A DNA stretch of 64,000 nt from Parvibaculum sp039973015 (GTDB lineage Bacteria > Pseudomonadota > Alphaproteobacteria > Parvibaculales > Parvibaculaceae). The stretch is taken from positions 90,507-154,506 of the forward strand of contig NZ_JBDWLT010000005.1 in assembly GCF_039973015.1 (NCBI RefSeq), given 5' to 3'. The position numbers and the translations under genes are program-made. The notes beneath the pieces are model-generated. The model was given only the letters and a program-made list of their open reading frames with translations. It was not told where the DNA came from and made no database searches. This document shows, piece after piece, positions 41,358-49,368 of this stretch; the first letter of the stretch is position 1; every line of letters begins with the position of its first letter.

Positions 41358-42770
41358 ATGACGGAACACACGACAGTCATCACCCGTTTCGCGCCGTCAC
41401 CGACGGGCTATCTCCATATCGGAGGAGCCCGGACGGCGCTGTTCAGCTGGCTGTTTGCCCGGCATCACGGCGGCCGCTTCTTGCTGCGTATCGAAGATAC
41501 CGATCGCGAACGCTCAACCGAGAGCGCCATTGCGGCTATTTTCGAAGGGCTCAAATGGCTAGGCCTCGAATGGGACGAGGAGCCGGTCTATCAGGCTTCC
41601 AGGATGGCGCGTCATGTAGAGGTCGTTGAGCAGCTGCTTCGCGACGGTCATGCCTATCATTGTTACGCCAGCCAAGCCGAGCTTGAGGAGATGCGGGAGA
41701 AAGCGCGCGCCGAAGGCCGCCCGGTCCGCTACGATGGCCGGTGGCGCGACCGCGATCCCGCCGAAGCGCCTGCCGATGTGAAGCCGGTCGTGCGCTTCCG
41801 GTCCCCGAATGAAGGGGAAACGGTCGTCCGCGATCATGTCATGGGCGAGGTTCGTTTTCCAAACGAGCAGCTCGATGACCTGATCATCCTGCGCAGCGAT
41901 GGTACACCGACTTATAATCTTTCAGTTGTCGTAGACGACCACGATATGGGCATCACCCATATCGTGCGGGGAGACGACCATTTGACCAATGCAGGGCGCC
42001 AGAGCCAGATCTACGCTGTGCTCGGCTGGGACATTCCGGAATTCGCCCACGTGCCTCTGATCCATGGACCTGACGGTGCCAAGCTCTCCAAGCGTCATGG
42101 CGCACTCGGGGCCGAGGTTTATCGCGACATGGGGTATCTGCCGGAAGCGATGCGCAACTATCTGGTGCGCCTCGGCTGGAGCCATGGCGACGATGAGATA
42201 TTCTCTACCGCGCAGGCCATCGAATGGTTCAACCTCGATAGTATCGGGCGTTCTCCCGCTCGTTTCGATTTTTCGAAACTCGAAAGCCTGAACGGACACT
42301 ACATCCGTGAAGCCGATGACGAACGGCTCGTCGACGACACGATTTCCCTGATGACACGACTTGAAGGCTGGGAGGCGGACGAGATTTTCCGCTCAAAACT
42401 GCTCGCGTTGATGCCGGCCCTGAAGGAACGTGCGAAGACCCTCGTCGAACTTGGTCGAGGCGCCGCTTTCCTCCTCGCCCGCCGGCCTCTCGTTTGCGAC
42501 GACAAAGCCACCCAGCTCCTGACCGATGAGTCCCGCGCCCTCCTCTCACGGCTGGCTCTTCGCCTTGAAGCTCAAAACGACTGGACCCTGGAAGAGGTTG
42601 AAGCAGCTGTTCGTGCATTCGCGGAGGAAGAAAACCTGAAGCTCGGCAAGGTGGCCCAGCCGCTCCGCGCCGCAGTCACGGGAAGCACCGTTTCACCGCC
42701 CATTTTCGATGTGCTGGCTACTCTCGGCCGCGAAGAGTCTCTTGGCAGAATCAAGGATCAGGCTGCATGA
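41358..42770 (+). CDS. gltX: glutamate--tRNA ligase
   Basis: The 470-residue class Ib synthetase has the H-I-G-G-type motif P-S-P-T-G-Y-L-H-I-G-G-A-R-T and the KMSKS equivalent D-G-A-K-L-S-K-R-H-G-A. AGGAG before ATG 41358 sets the start and rules out an earlier ATG at 41298. Alphaproteobacteria often carry two GltX copies, one of which charges tRNA-Gln with glutamate; which this is cannot be decided here. Confidence 0.97.
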   Translation: MTEHTTVITRFAPSPTGYLHIGGARTALFSWLFARHHGGRFLLRIEDTDRERSTESAIAAIFEGLKWLGLEWDEEPVYQASRMARHVEVVEQLLRDGHAYHCYASQAELEEMREKARAEGRPVRYDGRWRDRDPAEAPADVKPVVRFRSPNEGETVVRDHVMGEVRFPNEQLDDLIILRSDGTPTYNLSVVVDDHDMGITHIVRGDDHLTNAGRQSQIYAVLGWDIPEFAHVPLIHGPDGAKLSKRHGALGAEVYRDMGYLPEAMRNYLVRLGWSHGDDEIFSTAQAIEWFNLDSIGRSPARFDFSKLESLNGHYIREADDERLVDDTISLMTRLEGWEADEIFRSKLLALMPALKERAKTLVELGRGAAFLLARRPLVCDDKATQLLTDESRALLSRLALRLEAQNDWTLEEVEAAVRAFAEEENLKLGKVAQPLRAAVTGSTVSPPIFDVLATLGREESLGRIKDQAA

Positions 42771-42875
42771 CAGGCCGTGTGCCCGTGCTGCTGCGAAACA
42801 GAATGATGTTTAACGAACTGCCCGGCTTTGTTGCTTTCGAGCGGCTGACCGGCCAAACAGGACAGGTAGGCAGGC

Positions 42876-44192
42876 ATGACTAAATATGGAACCAAAGCCG
42901 GCGCGAAGTCGAACGCGACCCTCTCGGTGGACGGCAACAGCTACGAATTGCCAGTCTATAGCGGCTCTCTCGGCCCTAGTGTGGTCGACATCTCCGCGCT
43001 CTATGGCAAGAGCGGCGTGTTTACCTACGATCCAGGCTTCACCTCGACAGCCAGCTGTGAATCCGACATCACCTATATTGACGGTGAAGAAGGAACACTT
43101 CTCTATCGTGGCTATCCGATCGACCAACTCGCCGAGAACGGCAACTTCATCGAGAGCTGCTATCTTCTGCTGAATGGCGAATTGCCGACTTCCGAACAGT
43201 ATCGCGAGTTCGAACGCGCTATCACCATGCACACGATGGTGCATGAACAGATGCAATTCTTCCTGCGTGGCTTCCGCCGCGATGCTCATCCCATGGCCAT
43301 CATGTGCGGCATGGTCGGAGCGCTGTCAGCCTTCTATCATGACTCCACGGACATCAACGATCCGCTTCAGCGCATGATCGCAAGCCGTCGCCTGATTGCA
43401 AAAATTCCGACGATTGCGGCAATGGCCTACAAATACTCAGTCGGGCAGCCCGTCGTCTATCCGAAGAACAGCCTCGATTATGCCGAGAACTTCCTGCATA
43501 TGTGCTTCTCGGTTCCAGCCGAAGAATACAAGGTCGATCCGATCCTTGCCCGCGCGATGGACCGGATTTTCATCCTTCACGCCGACCACGAGCAAAACGC
43601 TTCGACCTCCACAGTCCGCCTCGCCGGTTCATCTGGTGCAAATCCGTTCGCCTGTATCGCGGCCGGTATCGCCTGTCTCTGGGGTCCGGCGCATGGCGGT
43701 GCGAACGAAGCGGCTCTCAACATGCTGCAGGAAATAGGTACGGTCGACCGTATCCCGGAATTCATCAAGCGCGCCAAGGACAAGAACGATCCTTTCCGCC
43801 TGATGGGCTTTGGTCACCGCGTCTACAAGAACTACGATCCGCGTGCACGCGTGATGCAGCAGACCTGTCACGAGGTACTGAAAGTCCTGGGTATCAAGGA
43901 CGATCCGCTGCTCGACGTAGCGCTTGAGCTTGAGAAAATTGCGCTCAACGATGAGTATTTTGTCGAGAAGAAGCTCTATCCGAATATCGACTTCTATTCG
44001 GGCATCACGCTAAAGGCGATGGGCTTCCCCACGACCATGTTCACGGTTCTCTTTGCTCTTGCCCGCACCGTTGGCTGGGTCGCCCAGTGGAACGAAATGA
44101 TCGAAGATCCGGGTCAGCGTATCGGCCGACCGCGCCAGCTCTATACAGGCGCCGCGCGACGGGACTATGTCGATATCGGCAAGCGCAAATAA
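42876..44192 (+). CDS. gltA: citrate synthase
   Basis: The 438-residue type II (hexameric-type) citrate synthase has the active-site residues in H-A-D-H-E-Q-N-A-S-T-S-T, G-P-A-H-G-G-A-N-E-A and M-G-F-G-H-R-V-Y-K-N-Y-D-P-R-A. It condenses oxaloacetate and acetyl-CoA. A G-rich ribosome site precedes the ATG. A strong terminator follows at 44212. gltX-gltA adjacency is typical for alphaproteobacteria. Confidence 0.98.
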   Translation: MTKYGTKAGAKSNATLSVDGNSYELPVYSGSLGPSVVDISALYGKSGVFTYDPGFTSTASCESDITYIDGEEGTLLYRGYPIDQLAENGNFIESCYLLLNGELPTSEQYREFERAITMHTMVHEQMQFFLRGFRRDAHPMAIMCGMVGALSAFYHDSTDINDPLQRMIASRRLIAKIPTIAAMAYKYSVGQPVVYPKNSLDYAENFLHMCFSVPAEEYKVDPILARAMDRIFILHADHEQNASTSTVRLAGSSGANPFACIAAGIACLWGPAHGGANEAALNMLQEIGTVDRIPEFIKRAKDKNDPFRLMGFGHRVYKNYDPRARVMQQTCHEVLKVLGIKDDPLLDVALELEKIALNDEYFVEKKLYPNIDFYSGITLKAMGFPTTMFTVLFALARTVGWVAQWNEMIEDPGQRIGRPRQLYTGAARRDYVDIGKRK

Positions 44193-44211
44193 TTTCACGC
44201 TATCCAATGTC

Positions 44212-44238
44212 AAGGGCGTCCCAATCGGGCGCCCTTTT
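44212..44238 (+). terminator. Rho-independent terminator of gltA
   Basis: AAGGGCG pairs with CGCCCTT, extended inward by CCC/GGG across a one-base bulge with an AATC loop, followed by TTTTC. It lies 20 bases past the gltA stop, and lpxB converges on it. Confidence 0.9.
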
Positions 44239-44247
44239 CATTTCCAT

Positions 44248-45414
44248 TCAAAGAAGTTCGAGTACCGCTTTCGCTGCTCTTCGGCTCGGCGGCTCACCTC
44301 CGATGCCCATGCGGACACGCATTTCGTCGAAATCCGCCAACGCACGGGTGCGCTCCGGCGTATCCGTCATGAGCGGCCTCAGCCCCTCAAGTAATTCTTT
44401 CGGGGTACACCGATTATGCAAATACTCTCGCACCGACGGGCGGTCCAGAATGAGGTTTACAAGAACCACCGAAGGAATCTTCAGCACGTTGAGGGCGAAC
44501 CAACCGACCAGCGCCTCTGCGCGATAAGCAACCACCATTGGCACCCGTGCAAGACCAAGTTCCAGGGCGACAGTGCCAGACGCGGCAAGTGCCGCTGTTG
44601 CGGCATCGAAGGCAGCCCGTTTTTGTTGTTCGTCGCTCACGAGCAACACATCAGTGGGCCATGAATGAACGGCCTTTTCGACAACCTCGCGCAAGTGAGG
44701 AACGGTTGGCAGGACAATGCGCAGGTCGGGCATCTCCTTAGCCAACGTCTTCACCACGTCTCCGAAAATCTGAAGAAGATGCTTCACCTCGTTTACGCGG
44801 CTACCCGGAAGAACAAGCAGAAGAGGCTGATCAGCCCCAATTCCATGTTCCTCCCGAAACTGTTTTCCAGATCCAGATTCGGGAACGCGGTGTATTGCGG
44901 GATGTCCAACGTAGACGCAGTCCACACCAACCGAACGCAAGAACGCCGGTTCAAATGGCAACAAGGCCAGTACGCGGCGAATATATTTCTTCATCGCTCT
45001 GGCACGCCCCTGCCGCCAGGCCCAGACACTCGGCAACACATAGTCCACGATCGGAATATTGGGCGCGCGCCGCGCAATCCGCTTCGCAACCATGTGAGTG
45101 AATTCCGGGCTGTCGATGACGACTACTATATCCGGCTCGGCAGCGACCGCATGGTGAACAGTCTCCCTGATTCGGCGAAAAATGAGCGGCAGGCGCGGAA
45201 TAATTTCGCGTGGCCCCATCACGGCGATGTCCGTCATGGGGAATATCGAGGTCAGTCCTTGCCTTTCCATTGCCTCACCGCCCACACCTGAAAACACCAG
45301 GGGCCAGGTGGAAATTTCCTTCATCGCCGCCATCAGTTCGCCGCCAAGCGTATCGCCCGATGTCTCGCCGGCGACGAGCATGACATGACGGCTTTGTTGT
45401 GCTGCGTCGTTCAA
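44248..45414 (-). CDS. lpxB: lipid-A-disaccharide synthase
   Basis: The protein (388 residues from a TTG at 45414) has the LpxB N-terminus V-M-L-V-A-G-E-T-S-G-D-T-L-G-G, then G-V-G-G-E-A-M-E, V-D-Y-V-L-P-S-V-W-A-W and V-L-P-G-S-R-V-N-E-V. It makes the disaccharide of lipid A from lipid X and UDP-diacylglucosamine. The TTG overlaps the lpxI stop; ATG 45381 is an alternative that trims 11 residues. It is the last gene of the lpx block. Confidence 0.95.
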   Translation of the reverse strand: MNDAAQQSRHVMLVAGETSGDTLGGELMAAMKEISTWPLVFSGVGGEAMERQGLTSIFPMTDIAVMGPREIIPRLPLIFRRIRETVHHAVAAEPDIVVVIDSPEFTHMVAKRIARRAPNIPIVDYVLPSVWAWRQGRARAMKKYIRRVLALLPFEPAFLRSVGVDCVYVGHPAIHRVPESGSGKQFREEHGIGADQPLLLVLPGSRVNEVKHLLQIFGDVVKTLAKEMPDLRIVLPTVPHLREVVEKAVHSWPTDVLLVSDEQQKRAAFDAATAALAASGTVALELGLARVPMVVAYRAEALVGWFALNVLKIPSVVLVNLILDRPSVREYLHNRCTPKELLEGLRPLMTDTPERTRALADFDEMRVRMGIGGEPPSRRAAKAVLELL

Positions 45415-46286
45415 GTGTTTGTCTGCTCAAAGCGTTTGCGCGAAAGGCCTGTCACGAAAAGCCCCTTCGCATTAGCGGCGCGCGCCACCGATTCGATATC
45501 GGCAATCAAGGTGCCACCCGCCTCCACGGCAATACCGGCAAGCCCGGCGACAGCCGCTCGCTCCACGGTTTCAACACCTATGGTAGGCATATCTACGCGG
45601 CGCTCCTGTCCCGGCTTTGACAGCTTGACCAAAACACCCTGGCGCTTTGTTTCGCTGCCGCGAATGTTGTTCGGCAGACCGGCAACACGCGCCAGCATGG
45701 CATCCGTGCCCTCGACGGCTTCGAGCGCCAGCACAATCCCCCGACAGGCGATCGCTCCTTGTCCTATATCGAGAGCGCCGATTGCCAGTGCAGCGCGTGC
45801 AGCGATATCAATATCATTTTCATCCTGCGGTGAAGGTGAAACCGATGTGAGTATACCTTCGGGGGCGAGTAAGCTTGCCGCAATCTCATGTGCACCGACG
45901 AGTCTGAAGCCATGGTCCTTTTCAAGGAACTGCGAGAGTCCGCGCAGGAGCCCATCATCGCCTTCCTTCATCCAGCCCGCCAGTCTTGGCAGGATCTTCA
46001 TGGCCGTCATATCAAGTCCGAGCTTGCTCAGGTCCGGGCGTTTGATGCCACCTATCAGAACAATGTCTTCGCAACCCTCACGTTTTAGCAGACGAAGAAA
46101 CTCGCCTAACGCACCTATGCGTACCCAAGCATGAGGGAAGGCTTCGATATCCGCGCTGGCCGCGCCTTCAATTCCCACGATAAAGACTTCGCGGCCTTCA
46201 TCTGTTGCCGCCTTCGCAATCGCGACGGGCAACGGGCCGCTGCCTGCGGCTATGCCAAGTTTACGGAAATTTGCGGCTTTGCCCAT
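45411..46286 (-). CDS. lpxI: UDP-2,3-diacylglucosamine pyrophosphatase, LpxI type
   Basis: The 291-residue protein (DUF1009) begins L-G-I-A-A-G-S-G-P-L-P-V-A-I-A, contains I-V-L-I-G-G-I-K-R-P-D-L, L-A-P-E-G-I-L-T and D-M-P-T-I-G-V-E-T-V, all LpxI hallmarks first described in Caulobacter. It hydrolyses UDP-diacylglucosamine to lipid X, replacing LpxH. ATG 46286 follows the lpxA stop by 10 bases with an AGGTTG site. It lies between lpxA and lpxB, its usual place. Confidence 0.93.
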   Translation of the reverse strand: MGKAANFRKLGIAAGSGPLPVAIAKAATDEGREVFIVGIEGAASADIEAFPHAWVRIGALGEFLRLLKREGCEDIVLIGGIKRPDLSKLGLDMTAMKILPRLAGWMKEGDDGLLRGLSQFLEKDHGFRLVGAHEIAASLLAPEGILTSVSPSPQDENDIDIAARAALAIGALDIGQGAIACRGIVLALEAVEGTDAMLARVAGLPNNIRGSETKRQGVLVKLSKPGQERRVDMPTIGVETVERAAVAGLAGIAVEAGGTLIADIESVARAANAKGLFVTGLSRKRFEQTNT

Positions 46287-46296
46287 CAACCTGAGG

Positions 46297-47097
46297 TCAA
46301 GCCGCACGATCGGGCCGCGGCATGCAGATCGCCCGGTCTGCTTCTGCACGAATGAAGTCGACGATTTCCATGACTTCCGACTTGTCAGCGAATTTTTCTG
46401 CGGCCAATGCAACACGTTCGCGCAACGTACCTTCACTCGAGAACATAAGGTTGTAAGCCTCACGCATAGACAGCATCTGTTCGCGCGAAAAGCCCCGGCG
46501 CTTCAATCCCACCAGATTCAGCCCCATAAGATACGCACGGTTGCCGACAACCAATCCATAAGGGATGACATCATTCTCAACGGCGCTCATGCCGCCGACG
46601 AATGCGTGTTTGCCAACACGGCCAAACTGATGCAATGCAGCGCCCCCGCCAAAGATCACATAATCATCGATCTTGCAGTGTCCCGCCAACATGACATTGT
46701 TGGAAAATACGACATGGTCGCCAATGATCGAGTCATGACCGACATGTGACGCCGCAAGGAACGCGCAATGATTGCCCACACGCGTCACCATACCGCCACC
46801 TTCGGTGCCGGGATTCATTGTCACGTGCTCGCGGACGAGATTATCCGTGCCAATCTCCAGCGTGCTCGGCTCACCCTTGTACTTCAGGTCTTGAGGCTGA
46901 TGCCCAATTGAAGCGAACGGGTAAATTTGTGTTCGCGCACCAATGCTGGTCCGCCCCTCCACAACGACATGTGAATGCAGAACCACATCTTCATGAATGA
47001 CGACATGGGGTCCCACGACGCAAAAGGGACCGACTTTTACGCCGGGAGCCAATTGCGCCTTTGGATCGACAATCGCTGTCGGATGAACCCCTGTCAT
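46297..47097 (-). CDS. lpxA: UDP-N-acetylglucosamine acyltransferase
   Basis: The 266-residue left-handed beta-helix protein shows hexapeptide repeats (I-H-P-T-A-type start, V-G-P-F-C-V-V-G-P-H-V-V-I) and the active-site His in M-L-A-G-H-C-K-I, with G-N-R-A-Y-L-M-G-L-N near the C-terminus. It adds the first 3-hydroxyacyl chain to UDP-GlcNAc. The start overlaps the fabZ stop by 4 bases (ATGA). Confidence 0.97.
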   Translation of the reverse strand: MTGVHPTAIVDPKAQLAPGVKVGPFCVVGPHVVIHEDVVLHSHVVVEGRTSIGARTQIYPFASIGHQPQDLKYKGEPSTLEIGTDNLVREHVTMNPGTEGGGMVTRVGNHCAFLAASHVGHDSIIGDHVVFSNNVMLAGHCKIDDYVIFGGGAALHQFGRVGKHAFVGGMSAVENDVIPYGLVVGNRAYLMGLNLVGLKRRGFSREQMLSMREAYNLMFSSEGTLRERVALAAEKFADKSEVMEIVDFIRAEADRAICMPRPDRAA

Positions 47098-47570
47098 TTT
47101 TCGGAAGCGCCTGCGATCATTGCGCCGAGATCGCATTCCGCGACAACCTTTCCATCGACCCGCCCCTCGCCGTGATATTTCCAGACAGTGCCCCTGCTCT
47201 GAAGCTTGGTGACGTGCACATGAAGCACATCGCCCGGAACTACCGGCTTACGGAATCGCGCGCGGTCTACCGTCATGAAGTAGACGAGCTGATTGCTTCC
47301 CGACGTACCCAGATGATTGATAACAAGCGCTCCGGCTGTCTGCGCCATTGCCTCTACAATGAGGACGCCAGGCATGACCGGATGGCCCGGAAAATGGCCT
47401 TGGAAAAAAGGTTCGTTGTTGGTCACATTCTTGATGCCGGTTGCGGACTCATCGCCCTTCATGTCGATGATCCGATCTATCATCAGCATGGGATAACGAT
47501 GGGGAAGGAGCTCCAGAACCCTGCCAATATCGGCCGTGCCGAGTGCTTCCGATACCTCAGCCTCGCTCAT
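47094..47570 (-). CDS. fabZ: 3-hydroxyacyl-ACP dehydratase FabZ
   Basis: The 158-residue hot-dog protein has L-P-H-R-Y-P-M-L-M-I-D-R and the catalytic His/Glu in F-F-Q-G-H-F-P-G-H-P-V-M-P-G-V-L-I-V-E-A-M-A-Q. It dehydrates 3-hydroxyacyl-ACP in fatty acid synthesis and competes with LpxA and LpxD for the same acyl-ACP. GGAAGGAAGATGGA precedes ATG 47570; the long upstream extension is not coding. It lies between lpxD and lpxA. Confidence 0.97.
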   Translation of the reverse strand: MSEAEVSEALGTADIGRVLELLPHRYPMLMIDRIIDMKGDESATGIKNVTNNEPFFQGHFPGHPVMPGVLIVEAMAQTAGALVINHLGTSGSNQLVYFMTVDRARFRKPVVPGDVLHVHVTKLQSRGTVWKYHGEGRVDGKVVAECDLGAMIAGASEK

Positions 47571-47604
47571 TCCATCTTCCTTCCAAGACTGCTTGACCCA
47601 CCAT

Positions 47605-48666
47605 TCATTCGTCAGGGCTCCCCGTCTGCTTTTTTCGGCGCCCCAGTTTGCGCACTTCAACCACCTCGCGACGCCATTCCGCGACGGGCCTGGCCGGAAC
47701 ACCACCATACTGCTGTCCAGCAGGAACATCATGCAGCACCGCGCCTCTTGCGGCGATCTGTGCACCGGAATTAATCGTCAGGTGACCAGCCACCCCTACC
47801 TGAGCCGCCAACACGACGAAATCACCAAGTTTAGCGCTCCCCGAAATGCCGGTCAGAGAAACCACAATGCACCCCCGGCCAATCTCGACGTTGTGGCCGA
47901 TCTGAACCAGATTATCAATCTTGGTGCCCTCCCCGATCACCGTATCGGGCCCCGCCCCGCGATCAATGGTTGAGTTTGCGCCAATCTCGACATCGTCCTG
48001 GATGATGACACGCCCGAGTTGCGGCACCTTTTCATGTCGCGGCAAGCCCATCGCAAAACCGAACCCATCCTGTCCGACCCGAACACCGGGATGGAGTATT
48101 ACACGGTCACCGACATGCGCATGGCTTATCGTCGTGTTGGGGCCGATAAAGCAGTTCTTGCCAATCGTGCACCCTTTCGAGACGGAGGCATTCGCACCAA
48201 TAACCGTCGCTTGGCCGACCTCAACCCCCGCACCAATCACCGCGCCTGGCTCGACCGTAACTCCGTCCCCGAGCCTGGCTGTCGGATGCACCGTGGCGCC
48301 GGGATGTACACTCCCTTTTTCGCCGTAAGTATCGCTGCCGGTCGCTTCTTCTGGATAGAAAAGCTGCGCGGCAACCGCATAGGCGCGGTAGGGCTGCTCA
48401 GATAGCAAAAGAGCCACCCCCGGAGGCGCCCTCTCGGCAAACCGCGGGTGGACAATACACGCGCCCGCCTGCGTTGTTTCAAAGGCGTTCGCATATTTCG
48501 GATTATCCAGAAAGCTGAGATCGCGAGGTCCGGCTGCGTCGAGCGGAGCGACCCCGTCGAGGGTACGTTCTCCGTCCACGCCCTCGGCAAGGATAGCTCC
48601 TATACGCCGAGCAATCTCACCGAGCGACATGGCTTCTCTTGCCACAAAAAAGCGTTCGTCCGTCAT
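47605..48666 (-). CDS. lpxD: UDP-3-O-(3-hydroxymyristoyl)glucosamine N-acyltransferase
   Basis: The 353-residue protein has an LpxD N-terminal domain (about 1-100) and a hexapeptide-repeat helix with the catalytic His in I-G-H-N-V-E-I-G. P-V-A-E-W-R-R-E near the C-terminus is also typical. It adds the second acyl chain in lipid A synthesis. It follows the skp gene by 47 bp and precedes fabZ. Confidence 0.97.
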   Translation of the reverse strand: MTDERFFVAREAMSLGEIARRIGAILAEGVDGERTLDGVAPLDAAGPRDLSFLDNPKYANAFETTQAGACIVHPRFAERAPPGVALLLSEQPYRAYAVAAQLFYPEEATGSDTYGEKGSVHPGATVHPTARLGDGVTVEPGAVIGAGVEVGQATVIGANASVSKGCTIGKNCFIGPNTTISHAHVGDRVILHPGVRVGQDGFGFAMGLPRHEKVPQLGRVIIQDDVEIGANSTIDRGAGPDTVIGEGTKIDNLVQIGHNVEIGRGCIVVSLTGISGSAKLGDFVVLAAQVGVAGHLTINSGAQIAARGAVLHDVPAGQQYGGVPARPVAEWRREVVEVRKLGRRKKQTGSPDE

Positions 48667-48713
48667 GACCGTTGTATCTCGGTGGCGGTATGCACACTCG
48701 CCTTCCGGGGCGA

Positions 48714-49316
48714 TTACTGGGCGGCCTTCTGCTCCGCTTGCAATTCAGCAGGTGTCACCGGCTTGACCTCAATAGTGGTCATTCGCTCATTCAACCGCTT
48801 AAGAACTTCCGCCGAGATATCGAGATCCGCACCGCCCGCAAGCACTACAGACTGGTCGAAAAGGATGGTGCCACCCTTTTCCTTGAGCACTTCGGCAAAA
48901 ATCGGCCGCAGAGCGGCTTCTACTTTCGCATTCGCCCGCTGCAGGCCAAACTGAAGCGCTTGGCTCTTCTGCTGCATCGACTGCTGGAATTCAGCCTCAC
49001 GCTTCTGCAGATCCTGCACCTTTCTCTTCAGGTCGTCTTGAGAAAGCAAGGCGCGCTCTTCGGTGAGTTTCTTCGCATCGGCCTGAAGGGCATCATCCGT
49101 CTTCTTGCCTTCGGCACGAAGCTTCTTGGCCTGTTCCTCAAACTGAACACGAATGTTCTGTCCAACTTTCGACTGAGCAAAGACAGCTTCCGTGTCGACT
49201 ATGAGCACAACCGCAGGACCAACGGCCATGGCGGGCGCTGCCATCAGCGGCAGATAAGCACCTAACGTAAGCCCCAACACTACGGCAACGTGCCTGACAA
49301 TCAACATAAACTTCAT
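48714..49316 (-). CDS. skp: OmpH/Skp family periplasmic chaperone
   Basis: The 200-residue protein has a signal peptide (about 1-31, ending A-A-P-A-M-A) and a Glu/Lys/Gln-rich coiled-coil region (about 55-140), as in the trimeric Skp chaperone that carries unfolded outer-membrane proteins. It lies between bamA and lpxD, the usual location. ATG 49316 is used; the frame is open upstream but overlaps no signal. Confidence 0.9.
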   Translation of the reverse strand: MKFMLIVRHVAVVLGLTLGAYLPLMAAPAMAVGPAVVLIVDTEAVFAQSKVGQNIRVQFEEQAKKLRAEGKKTDDALQADAKKLTEERALLSQDDLKRKVQDLQKREAEFQQSMQQKSQALQFGLQRANAKVEAALRPIFAEVLKEKGGTILFDQSVVLAGGADLDISAEVLKRLNERMTTIEVKPVTPAELQAEQKAAQ

Positions 49317-49368
49317 TTCCGAACGTCCCTCTGATCTTTTGTTTGAACCGCCATCCCCCGAACGGCGA